This document shows, piece after piece, positions 32,747-43,583 of a DNA stretch of 64,000 nt. The position numbers and the translations under genes are program-made. The stretch's first letter is position 1. Every line of letters starts with the position of its first letter. Under the pieces are notes generated by a model that was given only the letters and a program-made list of their open reading frames with translations, was not told the origin of the DNA and made no database searches. This stretch comes from Dendrobium chrysotoxum (taxonomy: Eukaryota > Streptophyta > Magnoliopsida > Asparagales > Orchidaceae), in contig CM034301.1 of assembly GCA_019925795.1 (NCBI GenBank), forward strand, positions 47,145,783 to 47,209,782. Direction: 5' to 3'.

Positions 32747-34378
32747 TGTTGCGAGTTAGAATATATGTGGCGATAGAGTTAGAATTTTTCATCTTAGTTT
32801 TGTACGGATATCCAGCACACTAACAGAAGGAAAAAAGAAACACTAGAATTTTTATGTGAAAAAATCTGGAAAAGGAAAAAACCATAGGGTCGCGCCCAAT
32901 TGAAATGATTCCACTAGTGTTTGAATAGATTACAGGTGACTGATTCATCCTTAAAATTGAGGACTATCATATTACAATGGTGAACCGTCAGGTTGAAATC
33001 TATTTACGAATGGAGGTCAGACGGAAGTCCCGTGGCAGTCTATGACCGAGCAAAAATCCAGCATCAATCGGCAGCTGGGTGGAAGTTTGGCGTTAGTCGG
33101 TGGTCGGTTGAAAGTCTGGCGTCAGTCGGCAGTCAGGCGAAAGTCCAGCGTCCGTTGGTGGCCGGGTGAAAATTCAGCGTCCGACATCTGTCGGGCGAAA
33201 GTCCAGTGTTTGTCGGTGGCCGGGCAGAAGTCTGTCAACAGTCAGTGGCCGGGTGGAAGTCCGACTGTGGTCGAGCAGGGGTCTGGTGGCAAGAGAACTC
33301 TCTTCCTTCTCTTCCTTGCTTGGGGTCTCCCCTTCATGAGAAATGAGAGGTCTATTTATAGTTTTTTTTAGAGTGATATAGCTAGTAAATAGGGAGGAGA
33401 TCAAGGGTAAGTTGGGAGTGGTTTGAATGGATGGCCGATATTAATCCCCTTGATTGTGAACCATTTACTGGACATTTGAATTAAGCGATGTTGGGCTTGT
33501 TGGATTTATTTCATTGAGCCGCTCGATTCGATTATAAGAATGTCACGTTTGGAAATCGTTATGATTTAAAACTTCCAAATGAGCTTATGGTCTTTGATTT
33601 GGAACCATTTGGGCTCGGATTGGGTCGAATTTAGTGTCGTTGGGTTCGTCTTTTAGAGTCATTGGGCGGTCGGTCGGAAGTCTGGCATCAGTCAGCAGTC
33701 AAGCAGAAATCCAGCGTCCGTTGGTGGCCGGGTGAAAATTCAGCATTTGGCGTCTGTCGGGCGGAAGTCCGGCATCTGTCGATGGCCGGGCGGAAGTGCG
33801 GCATCTGTCGATGGCCGGGCAGAAGTCCGTCGACAGTCGGTGGCCAGGTGGAAGTCCGACGGTGGTCGAGCAGGGGTCTGGTGGCAAGAGAACTCTCTTT
33901 CTTCTCTTCCTTGCTTTGGGTCTCCCCTTTATGAGAAATGAGGGGTCTATTTATAATTTTCTGAGAGTGACATAGCTAGTAAATAGGGAGGAGATCAAGG
34001 GCAAGCTAGGAATGGTTTGAATAGATGGACGATATTGATCCCCTTGATCGTGTACCGTTTACTGGACATTTGAATTAAGCGATGTTGGGCTCATTGGATT
34101 CATTTCGTTGAGCCGCTCGATTCGATTATAAGAATGTCACGTTTGGAAACCGTTATGATTTGAAACTTCCAAATGCGCTTCCGGTCTTTGAATTGGAACC
34201 ATTTGGGCTCAGATTGGGTCGAACTTAGTGTCGTTGGGTTCGTCTTTTTGAGACGTTCAGTTCGATAATAAGTTCTCTGAAATCGTAGTTCAGATTGTCC
34301 CATAATTAATTTTGAAAGTTTCCAACTTGATTTTGCCTTGAGATTTGTGCCCGATCAAGATAATTTTTTGATTATATA
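32747..34378 (-). repeat. 5' LTR with internal ~595-bp tandem duplication
   Basis: The LTR is about 1.63 kb, longer than its ~1.02-kb relative, because a segment is present twice: GTCTGGTGGCAAGAGAACTC occurs at 33281 and 33876 (595 bp apart) and the flanking sequence matches for roughly 590 bp. Each copy has its own TATAAATAG box (minus strand, near 33352 and 33950), so the promoter is duplicated. The outer end merges into a (TA)n(CA)n tract at 34372-34398. Confidence 0.8.
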
Positions 34379-34699
34379 TATATATATACACACACACAAA
34401 TTAGAGAATAACTGAACACATAATAGCTATGCATATCCGTATGCAACCCCTAAGATACCTTCATAAAGACATATACTCTTGTGTACAGCACAAAAAATGT
34501 TAGGGCTTTTCAAAAGATATGAGGTTTGGGTGAAGCTAAAGGGGTGGAAGCACTAGAGTTATGCCATCACTATCACTGGATCATTCCGCCATTTTTATCT
34601 TTTTTCTTGTTTCTCCTTGCTATTATTACTCATTCTTCTACAACCTCAGATTCTTTCTCACCATTTCTTGTTCTGTTTTTCACAAATTTGCTAACAGCA

Positions 34700-35990
34700 T
34701 TATATATAAATAGAACATAAACATGCCTCAAGTATTTTTTAAGTCTGTGCATGACTATCGACATCACCAATAATGAAATAAGTTGCCAAAAATATGCGTA
34801 TGGATGCGTAAATTCATCCTTCTGTGTCTTCAAATTTATATAAAGTCATGTACGTTATTGTGCATAACCATATTTTTTGTATTTTCAAATACACACACAA
34901 CTGTGTACGCTACAATAATGAAAGAAGTGGCCAAACATACTTTTACAAATGTATGCACAAATCTATTTTTTATGCAAAAAAAAAAGAAGATGTTATATAA
35001 AACACAACACAACTATTTATATGTATAAGCTTGAGTTTTTGTTGTAGTATATAATATAATTGTGTATATCAAAATTGAATGAAGTTGCCAATAAATATTT
35101 GTAAATAGTAATGTCAAATCTTCATTTTTGCATGATTAAGATGTTATGTGTGGATCATTCAGGTTGTATCGCTGACCTAGAACTCAATTATATCGATCAA
35201 GCTCGCTGGAAGGGTTGCAAGTGGGCCTCAGTTAACCGTACAACACTGCAGCGTTGTATACTCAAGCGTTGCAGTATTATACGTTTAGGCTGTTGGAGAC
35301 AGAGAGTGGAGCGCTGCGGTGCTCCAAACCCTGTGTCGCGACGCTACGAGTTGAGTTGGGTAGTTTTCTTTCTAATTTTTCTTGCTTAACTTGAAGGGTT
35401 ATGTGTCTCTTTGCCTATTCTGCGTAGAGAATGGTATAAGAGTGAAGAGTGAGAGAAAAAAGAGATATGTATAATTTCTCCCAATTTTTATTGGATTTCT
35501 TGGTGTGGTAATTACTCCGTAATTTCTTCCCGATTTTTGGCTTTTCCACGTTAAATCCTAGGGTTCTTTATTTTCCCTATATTTTATCTTTCTTGGCTGT
35601 ATTTGTTGCGTAGTTTTACTCCCAACATAAGATTTGCACACAATTATGAACACTTCAATATGAAAAAAAAAAAGTTGCCAAATACTTATACGTAGCTACG
35701 CACATTCATAATTCATCTCATTGTATTTTAAATTGTGCACAACACTAAAATTCGATGAAAGTGAAAAACAAATGTTACACACAATTGTATAGTTTTTGTG
35801 TTCTCAGTATTATACATAGCTGTATGAAACATCAAATTTTCATTCTTTAAGAAATCATGCGTACATAATAGTATTCAATTTTGATTTTGTATTTTTAAAG
35901 TTGTACATAATTATTTTCATCATCAAAACTTGATGAAGTTGCAGAAAAAAATGCTTTCACGTGATTGCCTATAGACATCACAACAACATT
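34700..35990. repeat. Degenerate tandem repeats, GAAGTTGCC type, split by a solo LTR
   Basis: AT-rich DNA in which a phrase like 'AAA.TTGAATGAAGTTGCCAA.AAATA' followed by '.TACG.A..ACGCACATTCAT' recurs about every 100-120 bp (near 34775, 34920, 35080, 35670, 35755, 35930). The copies are badly diverged. The array is interrupted at 35142-35627 by the solo LTR. No coding potential. Confidence 0.55.
35142..35627 (+). mobile_element. Solo LTR with perfect TSD
   Basis: A 486-bp unit starts TGTTATGTGTGG and ends TTTTACTCCCAACA, flanked by TAAGA on both sides (35137-35141 and 35628-35632). It has TG...CA ends and a copia-like tail (TTTTCCACGTTAAATCCTAG). With no internal region and one LTR it is a product of LTR-LTR recombination. 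The 92-codon ORF at 35111 overlaps its left edge and is not a gene. Confidence 0.78.
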
Positions 35991-36094
35991 TATGTACACT
36001 TTGCTAAATCACGTTACTCATATGCCTTGTGTAGTTGTGCATACTTTTGTAAGAAATTAGAGTTTAATAATTTTATAGCCATGTATATTGATTC

Positions 36095-36098
<4 letters not shown>

Positions 36099-36129
<31 letters not shown>
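36099..36129. repeat. (TA)n microsatellite
   Basis: About 15 TA units in AT-rich intergenic DNA. Confidence 0.95.
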
Positions 36130-36131
<2 letters not shown>

Positions 36132-36798
36132 TATAATTTCAATGTCTAAAATAATAGCTTGAAAGTTCATAAGCAAGGAGATGACAATAGAGTTCCTAAG
36201 GGTCAACAAAACAATATGAGTTTGGCCAACAAACTAGAGACATAATTCAAAGGATGAAAGGGCATCGACACTTAAATTTGCAAACGGAAGTGGAATCAAT
36301 TTTTTTCAGAGGCATCATCTCACACGCTCACTAGATGATCTTCTCCACGGAAACCATCAGTCAAAGATGAAAGGTTAATGCAGCTCATCTTGGTTTGTTG
36401 GTTGAGAGCTTTGACTATTAATCAAAAAGTCTTGGATTCTAATCTAACGTATGTGATGTGTGTATGAATTTATCTTAATTGACCTAAATGTCCCAAGAAA
36501 AAGAAAAAAAAATTATAAATACCTAATATTGTACCAGGAGAAGAATTGTCTTATTCAACATCAGCATGTGAGAGCTCTTAGGATGAGGTTGTTCAACAAA
36601 ATTAAGCATTTGTATATGGACCACAGTGTTTCAACTTCTCCAAAAATTTTGCTGTAGGGAGCTTTTTTTATTGCTTTATTTTTCAGAGTATGCTCTGTTT
36701 ATTATTTTATTGCTATTTTTTTAATTCAATTTTAGAGGTGAGAAGCAACTTCTGTATAGAAGGTGTAGGAAAACTAATATCCAATTAAAAAAAACATG

Positions 36799-36801
<3 letters not shown>

Positions 36802-36851
<50 letters not shown>
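36802..36851. repeat. (AT)n microsatellite
   Basis: About 25 uninterrupted AT units, ~70 bp left of the split gypsy LTR. Confidence 0.95.
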
Positions 36852-36854
<3 letters not shown>

Positions 36855-37276
36855 CCATAACAACTATATAACTATTTTAAAATATATATATTTTTTATTT
36901 ATTTATTTTTTAATATGCTTGATGATAAGTCACCAAAAATCATCTTGATCATGCAAGAATCTCAAGGCGTATTCGAGTTGTAAAATTTCAAAAAATTAAA
37001 TGTGGGACCATCTAAACTTCAATTTCAGCAAACTTAAACTCAAATTGAATGTCTCGAAGAGACGAACTAAACTGTTACAAATCTGGGTTTATGGATTATA
37101 GTTTTGATGATAACAAATATTTCTGTGTTCTATTTTTGATTGGCAAACATTTCAGGTACAAACGATCAAATGCAATTTAAGCAAACTCAAGATCGGGACG
37201 ATTTCTATTTAAACAGCCGTTTTCTTCACCATTTTTTCATAATTCTTCACTCAATCCTTCACTCCCTCATCTTCTT

Positions 37277-38405
37277 ATGGTTGGTGGTAAGAGATCCAGG
37301 CAACGAGGTGCCAATTCCTCCCGGGGAAATACCGATCCCCGCTTTCCTGATGTAGCCGATCAAGCTGCATTTCAAAGATATTTTGATGTTGGGATCACTA
37401 TCTCAAAAACGGTGAACCCATGGACCCTCACATATCCGATACTTGATTTATTCGCTCACACATCCCTCACCTTCATTCTTACTCTGGCTTTCCCCTTCAG
37501 CACTGACCTTCTTAGGGCGTTCTTTGCAAATCTGTGTATTACCTCTGATTACTCCGCCCTTTAATCATTTGTTAATCAACGACTAGTAGAATTAACCCGT
37601 GAGGACTTTCATAATATTCTCCAACTATCAATTTCTAGCGATAAGCTTCATCTTGTAGCATCTGACCCTGATTTTAATTGGAGTGTCGCCAACCACTTCC
37701 TTCGTAACACAAATGCTCAATACCACGACCAGCTCTGTTCCTCCCTAGTCAAGGATGCTAGGACAGTCCAACATGTCCTTCGCTCCTCCGTCATTCCTAA
37801 AATTGGGGACCCCATCCACATCACTCCTTTACTCTCCATCACTACCTACTACATCCTAGCCCATCGTGACTTTAATGCAACTGACTTAATTTTTTGCTAC
37901 ATCGAACAATTGATTACAATTCGGGATCCAGGCCACAGGAGATGCCCCAATCTAGCTTTAGGATATCTCATCCACTTTGCCCATGAAACGAAATACAATT
38001 TTTCAATATCCAGATCCAGCCAGAATCCCATATATTTTCTTCTCCAACAACTCCTTCCACGTTCTTCACAGCACTCGACTTCATCCGGAGCCCGCCCCGG
38101 ATATTGAGGGAGAAGCGGAAGAAGTTGTTCCTGAATCTACTGCACCTGCTCCTCTCCGCATCCAATCACCGTTGGATCACTTGGTGCAGCGGTTCGACCA
38201 GTGGGAGGCACGTTTTGACTCTTACGTAGCTGCCCAGGAGGAGCAGCACGCTGCGGATGTCCACCGATTCAATACCTATGTAGACCAGCAGCGGCAACAG
38301 CACAACTAGGATATGGCCTGGTTTGGTGAGCAGTTCACCACCATTCGCAGTTACTTTCATCCATCACCACCTCCTCCATCTGATCAGGATCCGTCTCTCT
38401 ATTAG
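37277..38405 (+). pseudogene. Envelope-like / 'plant transposon protein' reading frame
   Basis: Starting at ATG 37277 (MVGGKRSRQRG) the frame is open to a TAA at 37562-37564 and continues: FVNQRLVELTREDFHNILQL, DFNWSVANHFL, HITPLLSITTYYILAHRDFN, TIRDPGHRRCPNLALGYLIHF. It shifts at a T run near 38000, then runs through a coiled-coil-like stretch (LVQRFDQWEARFDSYV) past a TAG at 38307-38309 to a stop at 38403-38405. The wording resembles a plant family annotated as putative plant transposon proteins and the extra 3' frame of SIRE-type elements (from memory, not searched). No signal peptide or clear membrane anchor is seen, so an envelope role is not shown. Confidence 0.65.
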
Positions 38406-38939
38406 GTTGTTTGTTTCAGTTTGTTGTGATGTTTTTAGTTTGCTGCTGTTTGTTTGTCTTTTATGTTCTTCCTTTTTGTGATGTCAAAAGGGAGAGTTAT
38501 TTTTATTTTGTAGTAGTTTCATTTATTATTTTTAGTTGTGTATTTTGTTGTATTGAATGTCACTAGTTACCAATGATTAGGAAAATTTATCTTCTCTCGC
38601 ATGTGCTTTAATTACTACAATCTGGTTGATTTGAAACTACTCAATAAATATTTATCATCATCAAAAAGGGGGAGATTATTGCAAATTTGGGTTTAAGGAT
38701 TATAGTTTTGATGATAACAAATATTTCTGTGTTCTATTTTTATTGGCTAACATTTCAGGTACAAACGATCAAATGTAATTCAAGCAAACTCAAGATCGAG
38801 TCCGCGTGCGTTTAATTGTAATTTTTTTCTTTCTTGAGTCAAATGTAATGTAATTGATCTCCTAGCTAAGTAACATTGCACATACATACTCAGGAGGAGA
38901 GTTTTAATGAATAAGAGTTTCTATTTTTAATTTTTTATT

Positions 38940-39750
38940 CATATCGTCCTATACGATATTCCTATCATCCTAGACGATCCAGTGAAAATAGAAACCCTAA
39001 TTAGGGCGACCAAGCTAAGTCGGTCTGATTAAGCAGATCATCCTGGATGATCTTCTGATCGTACAAGACGATAGGCTCAAATCAAAAAATTCTCAGCCGC
39101 CAGATTAACTTAGGCAAGTTTTATTTTTAGAGATTTGGTCTGATCATCCCAGACGATACATGTATCATCCAAGACGATACATGTATCGCCCTGAATGATC
39201 CTTCGCAATCATGCCTAAATTAGTCTGGTAATTAAGAAAAGTAATTATTATCTGATTGATACGATTATGTCGTCCTGAACGATCGTAATATCATACGGGA
39301 CGATACATGCAAAATCCTGACATTCCAGAGCATTTCACCTGGCCAAATCGAACTATCCTCTGGACGATATGCCCGATTTTGAACTAATCGTATGGGACAA
39401 TAGAGATATCATCCCGGACGATCAAGTCATTTTAAATCATACAGCACATTTTGTGCAGGCCGATCAGAACAATGCTCAGAAATATATTGGTTGTTTTGAA
39501 CTAATCATATCGTCCTAGATGATCAAGTCATTTTGAAATCGTCTAGTATAAGTTGTCCTGGACGAACAGAACTATTCTCTGGGCAAAATTCCTGATTTAC
39601 ACTAATCATTCCCGACGATCACATAATCGTACGAGACGATCTGAACAAACTTTTCTTCTAATCGTCCAGAGAAACTAGATCGTCCAGGCTGATATATGAG
39701 ATTTTACACTGATCGTACAGGACGATCCTTCGATCGTCCTGGATGATATT
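38940..39750 (+). repeat. Array of ~19 short palindromes, consensus ATCGTCCNGGACGAT
   Basis: Instances include ATCATCCTGGATGATC (~39043), ATCATCCCAGACGATA (~39142), ATCATCCCGGACGATC (~39410), ATCGTACGAGACGATC (~39626) and GATCGTACAGGACGATCC (~39713). They are spaced irregularly at about 20-90 bp with unrelated sequence between. Both strands read alike because the motif is palindromic. Degeneracy is often symmetric (GTCC/GGAC to ATCC/GGAT). Confidence 0.85.
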
Positions 39751-40015
39751 TGATGACCACTTGAGATTTAGGGCAAATTTTGAGCCCTCCTATAAAATTT
39801 TTTTTGTTCCAGCAAGAAATTTTTTTTGCCACTTTCCTTACCAGAGAAAATCTTGAGAGAGAGCTTGGGAGAGAGAGAGAGAGGACCTTGTGAGAAAGAG
39901 TTTGTGAGGTGTTCACAAAGGTTGCTCTAAGCAAGGATCTGAGTCGTCTTCTTCCGTTGTCATCTCTTGTCTTGTTGGTGGTTCTATGGTAGGATCGTCG
40001 GCAAGAAGATCCAGG

Positions 40016-40135
40016 TTCTCTGCCTACTTCAGGAGGAAGCGAAAGGAGTCTAGTTTCTCTGCCTGCTTCAGGGGGAAGCAAAAGGAGTCTAGGTTCTGTG
40101 CCTGCTTCAAGAGGAAGCGAAAGGAATTCAAGTTC
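40016..40135 (+). repeat. 39-bp repeat, three copies
   Basis: TTCTCTGCCTACTTCAGGAG and its variants recur at about 40017, 40056 and 40095, each followed by GAAGC(G/A)AAAGGA. It reads as a 13-residue repeat in one frame (FSAYFRRKRKESS) but lies in an LTR, with no sign of translation. Confidence 0.75.
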
Positions 40136-41225
40136 TCTACCTCACCGGGTTGGTGGAAAGGAGTTTTTGTACATGCTTCTCAGCCTTACTGTGGGAGCAA
40201 AAGGAGAGTTACTTAGTGTTAGTGCAATACCCAGAGGGGAGGCTCCGGAAAGTGGACGTAGGTTAAGTTGACCGAACCACTATAAAATTTGGTGTGTTCT
40301 TTCTGATTATTTTTCGCACTTATTTTACTGTTGATGATTGTATGATTGTGATTATTATTTTGTTATCGTTGAACATCTGCACTTCATCGTATAATTATGA
40401 ACGATTTAAAATATTCAAAAAGATTTTCTAAATCATCGTTTGCTAACGAATTTTTACAACTATTAATTCACCCCCCTCTTGGTTAGCCTCGGGACTAGTT
40501 CATAAAGGCTTAACATCCCTAACGAATTTTCATAAACGACACCAAAATTGATCCAATTCGAGCACAATGGGTCCAAATCGGGGGCTCGAAGCTTATTTGA
40601 ATGGTTCAAAGCCTAAATTGGATTATCAAATGATATCCAAATATGTCATGCTTATAGTCGAATCGAGCGGCTCGACAAGACGAATCCAACGAGCCTAAGA
40701 TTGTTTAATTCTGAAATCATTAAGATACTTAAGCACTTGAAAATTACTTTATGATTGGGGGATCAATATAGGCCGTCTAATGGAGCACTCCAAATCTGCC
40801 CCAGATCTTCTCCATATTTATAATGTATGTCACTCTCAAAAATTTATAAATAGACACCCACTCTCTACATGAAGGGGGACCTTTTGGCTGGAGATTAGAG
40901 AGCTCTGAGGCTTGAAGAGCTCCAACACCATCACCAGCGAATCTTCGTCAACCATCATTGGACCATCGCCCGGCCGCCAGACTTCCACTCGGCTGTCGAC
41001 CATCACTGGACTTTTGTTAACCGTCGCCGAACTTTCATCAACCGTCTCCTGGCCAGTGACCGCAATCGGACTTCCACTCAACCGCCAATAGTCGACCGCC
41101 ACCTAACTTACACCCGACCATCATCAAACCATTACCCGGCTGCAGACTACATTCCCTCTGACCTCCGTCGCCTGCCGACTACGGTCCCGGGTCCCTCCGA
41201 CCACCATCGCCCGCCGATTATACTC

Positions 41226-41316
41226 AAATATGTAAAATAATTTTATTTAAAAATATAAAAAATTGAAGTAGAGCGCTTTGGTCTTGATTTGATGAGCGCT
41301 GCGATACTAGGCCATG

Positions 41317-41373
<57 letters not shown>

Positions 41374-43583
41374 AATATCCCTGACTCACCCCACCCGCTC
41401 CTATACTTGGTTGCTTAGCATAGAAGAAATTGAAAGAGTGGAGGGAGAGAGAGGAGAGAGAATGGTCTTTAGATCATATTTGTTAGTCATTCCTATTACA
41501 AATTTTATTCTATTTGTTATAAGTGACTAATCTCTTACTTTTGTTTTTAATGATTTTGATTTCTATGAATTTTCTCTCATAAATTTGTCAAAGATACATT
41601 ATCTCCTGATTTTATAAGCTTTTACCATGTAAGTTTAGATATGTTATATATTTGATAATTTTGAATGATTTGATATAATTTTATTACATTTTAAATGAAG
41701 TACTGAATGATATCAAATTTATGATATGATAACTCCACATGATACCCTACTGATTCATGTGATTTACTAATTAGGAGTTATAAGGAGCTGGGGATTGATT
41801 ATGAGTTATAAGTAGTTTGGGCGACTGATTCACGTGATTTAAGGGGAGTTATAAGGAGTACATTGATTGGGAGTTATAAGGGGCGACTGATTGGGAGTTA
41901 TAAGTGCAGGAGCAAGATACTCATAAAATACACTCATTAAATATCTGAATACTGATACCAACACTACTATGAACACTATACCGATATTGTGATTGACACT
42001 AATACTTTTTACTATCATTAACTTTATTTAACATTATTGATTATGATACTAATATTATTAATGGCATTAGTAATGTTTACTGTTACTGATACTGTAACTG
42101 ATGATATTATGTATTGAGATGTGATGAACTATAAAAAAAATAAATTGATATAAATAATCAGTATAGACATTGATACATATATTTCTTCATATGATTTATA
42201 ACATATTATTCTCTTTTATCTTGCTTTGATTTCATTTATAAGATTTTAGTTACTTGCTGGGCTATGTGCTCATTACGTGGTTTTATATGTTTTCAGGAAA
42301 GAATAAGGATCCTATGATATGAGGCTCCGGATAAGATAAAGATGTAATCATGTTTCTTTCTGCTGTTCGTTAGTAAGCTCTAGTTAAATAGTTTAAATGA
42401 AAGACAGATATAATTCTTCCAATATAGATCCTGGAATGTGACACCTCTAATCTCTATTGCCTAAATACATCCCAACCAATCAAATGAACAAGCCAACGTT
42501 CTATTGAGAATGGATTCCTTATCATTGGAGTCTTCCAACCCCACTATGCAATGTGCTCTATATGATACATTGAGCCAATGCATTTCCCATGCAAAAGGGC
42601 ACCATTTGTAATCGACTACAAACACAAGTGAAATCATTTTAATTAGGTCAGACCCCGTGGTTTTTCCCCTTTTTAGGAGTTTTCACGTAAAAATCCTGGT
42701 ATCACTTATAACTCTCGCACCCTCTTCTCTTTATATGTTTGTGTGCTGGATCTTCGCACAAAGCTATGACACTAAACTCCGTATCTCTCTTCCGGCACAA
42801 ATTTTTGAGAACGTAACACCTTAAAATTCATTTCAAACCACATTATTCTCTTTTGTGTATAGGAAACACTTATGCAAATCCAGCGGGAACAAATTTAATT
42901 TGAATTCAAACATTTGTTTGAGCAGTAATCAAATTAGGTTCAAATCTTCTTTCACACGCGTTGGACGCGTGATGACTTTCGCAAGAGTTTGTTGCACGTT
43001 GTTGGTTCTATTGTTGTCTTCTCCAATAAGCAAAATTATTTTTCTTCTCTCACGATGTCATTCTAATTAGTGAGTCCCCATCTTTTCACATGCCGTCAAT
43101 CCCATTTGTGAGCCTAAGGAAGATTTGGTTATTAAATTAGATCTAGCGGTGCATGCTCTAGTGAGTTGTTGATCTAGGTTCTATTGTAGTTCAAATTAGA
43201 TTCAAAATTCACTACATTGAATCACTTTTTTTCTTTAAATAAACAAGTTACCAATATAAATAAAATAATTCGGCATATAAAATAAAAAATTATAAAAATT
43301 TCCTTTTTTTTTTTTTTTTTTAATTTGAAGCCAAACCGCATTCATCGACAGCAATTTACACACATAATTTACGATCGGCAAAATATGGGTAAGCAAACAA
43401 AGCACTTAAAAAATAACTACCTCCATCCCGAGGACGTGCCTGCGCTACAGCAAGTGGTCTCCTCGTCGCTCGCCAGAGATATCGGGATCTGAGGTGGCGG
43501 GAGAAGCGCGAAGGCCGGGCGGCCGAGGGCAGGCAACGCATCCGACATCGGATACCCCTTTCTGTTGCTTACGCCTTCTGTAT
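41226..43583. other. Intergenic region upstream of the MAP kinase gene
   Basis: No gene. It holds an (AT)n microsatellite at 41321-41369, several GGGAGTTATAAGG phrases at 41772-41911, an LTR-end-like segment at about 42640-42830 (CCCCGTGGTTTTTCCCC, TTTGTGTGCTGGAT) resembling 7645-7735, and a T run at 43302-43321. The promoter of the kinase should lie in the last few hundred bases; no clear TATA box was chosen. Confidence 0.5.

Larger units (their letters stand above)
32440..34378 (-). mobile_element. Remnant of a Tat-like gypsy element: 5' LTR, PBS, start of gag
   Basis: On the minus strand this reads LTR (34378 to 32747), PBS GTTTGGCGCCGTC (plus 32734-32746), leader, and a gag start at 32694. 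It is related to the gag-only element at 6769: shared are the LTR start (AAAAATTATCTTGATCGGGCAC), the LTR end (CGCAACA), the PBS and the gag N-terminus. The rest of the element and the 3' LTR are missing beyond about 32440. Confidence 0.82.
37073..40532 (+). mobile_element. SIRE-like copia element lacking gag-pol, nested
   Basis: A 3.46-kb element starts TGTTACAAATCTGGG and ends AACGAATTTTCA, and is flanked by TAAAC (37068-37072 and 40533-40537). Its first ~120 bp match the start of the long LTR at 38677. The rest of the 5' LTR and all of gag-pol are absent, and an envelope-like reading frame follows directly. A purine tract AAAAAGGGGGAGA at 38664-38675 precedes the 3' LTR. The structure suggests one large internal deletion from inside the 5' LTR to the region just upstream of the envelope-like frame, or replication of such a deleted form. 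Confidence 0.8.
38677..40532 (+). repeat. 3' LTR of the SIRE-like element
   Basis: This 1.86-kb LTR opens with a segment shared with 37073-37195 and ends AACGAATTTTCA. It contains the palindrome array (38940-39750), GA-rich transcribed-leader-like sequence (39840-39900), a three-copy 39-bp repeat (about 40016-40135) and TTCACCCCCCTCTTGG near its end, a word common in such LTRs. Confidence 0.72.
36920..41225 (+). mobile_element. Tat-like gypsy LTR split by a nested element
   Basis: Bases 36920-37072 resemble the first ~150 bp of the gag-only element's LTR (TCTTGATCATGCAAGAATCTC, CAGCAAACTTAAACTC). Bases 40533-about 41225 continue it (ACCAAAATTGATCCAATTCGAG, CTTATAGTCGAATCGAGCGG, CTCTCAAAAATTTATAAATAG). 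The interruption is a SIRE-like element with TSD TAAAC. The right end fades near 41225 before the expected GCAACA terminus, so the LTR is truncated. No attached internal region was seen. Confidence 0.75.

Noticed and set aside
40860..41210. Coding potential around 40836-41102 (minus)
   Set aside because: This is the GC-rich part of a gypsy LTR, matching the equivalent part of the LTR at 6769.
43494..43583. Upstream extension of kinase exon 1
   Set aside because: The frame extends left but its first codon is GTG; the first ATG is at 43584 and gives an N-terminus similar to known group D kinases.
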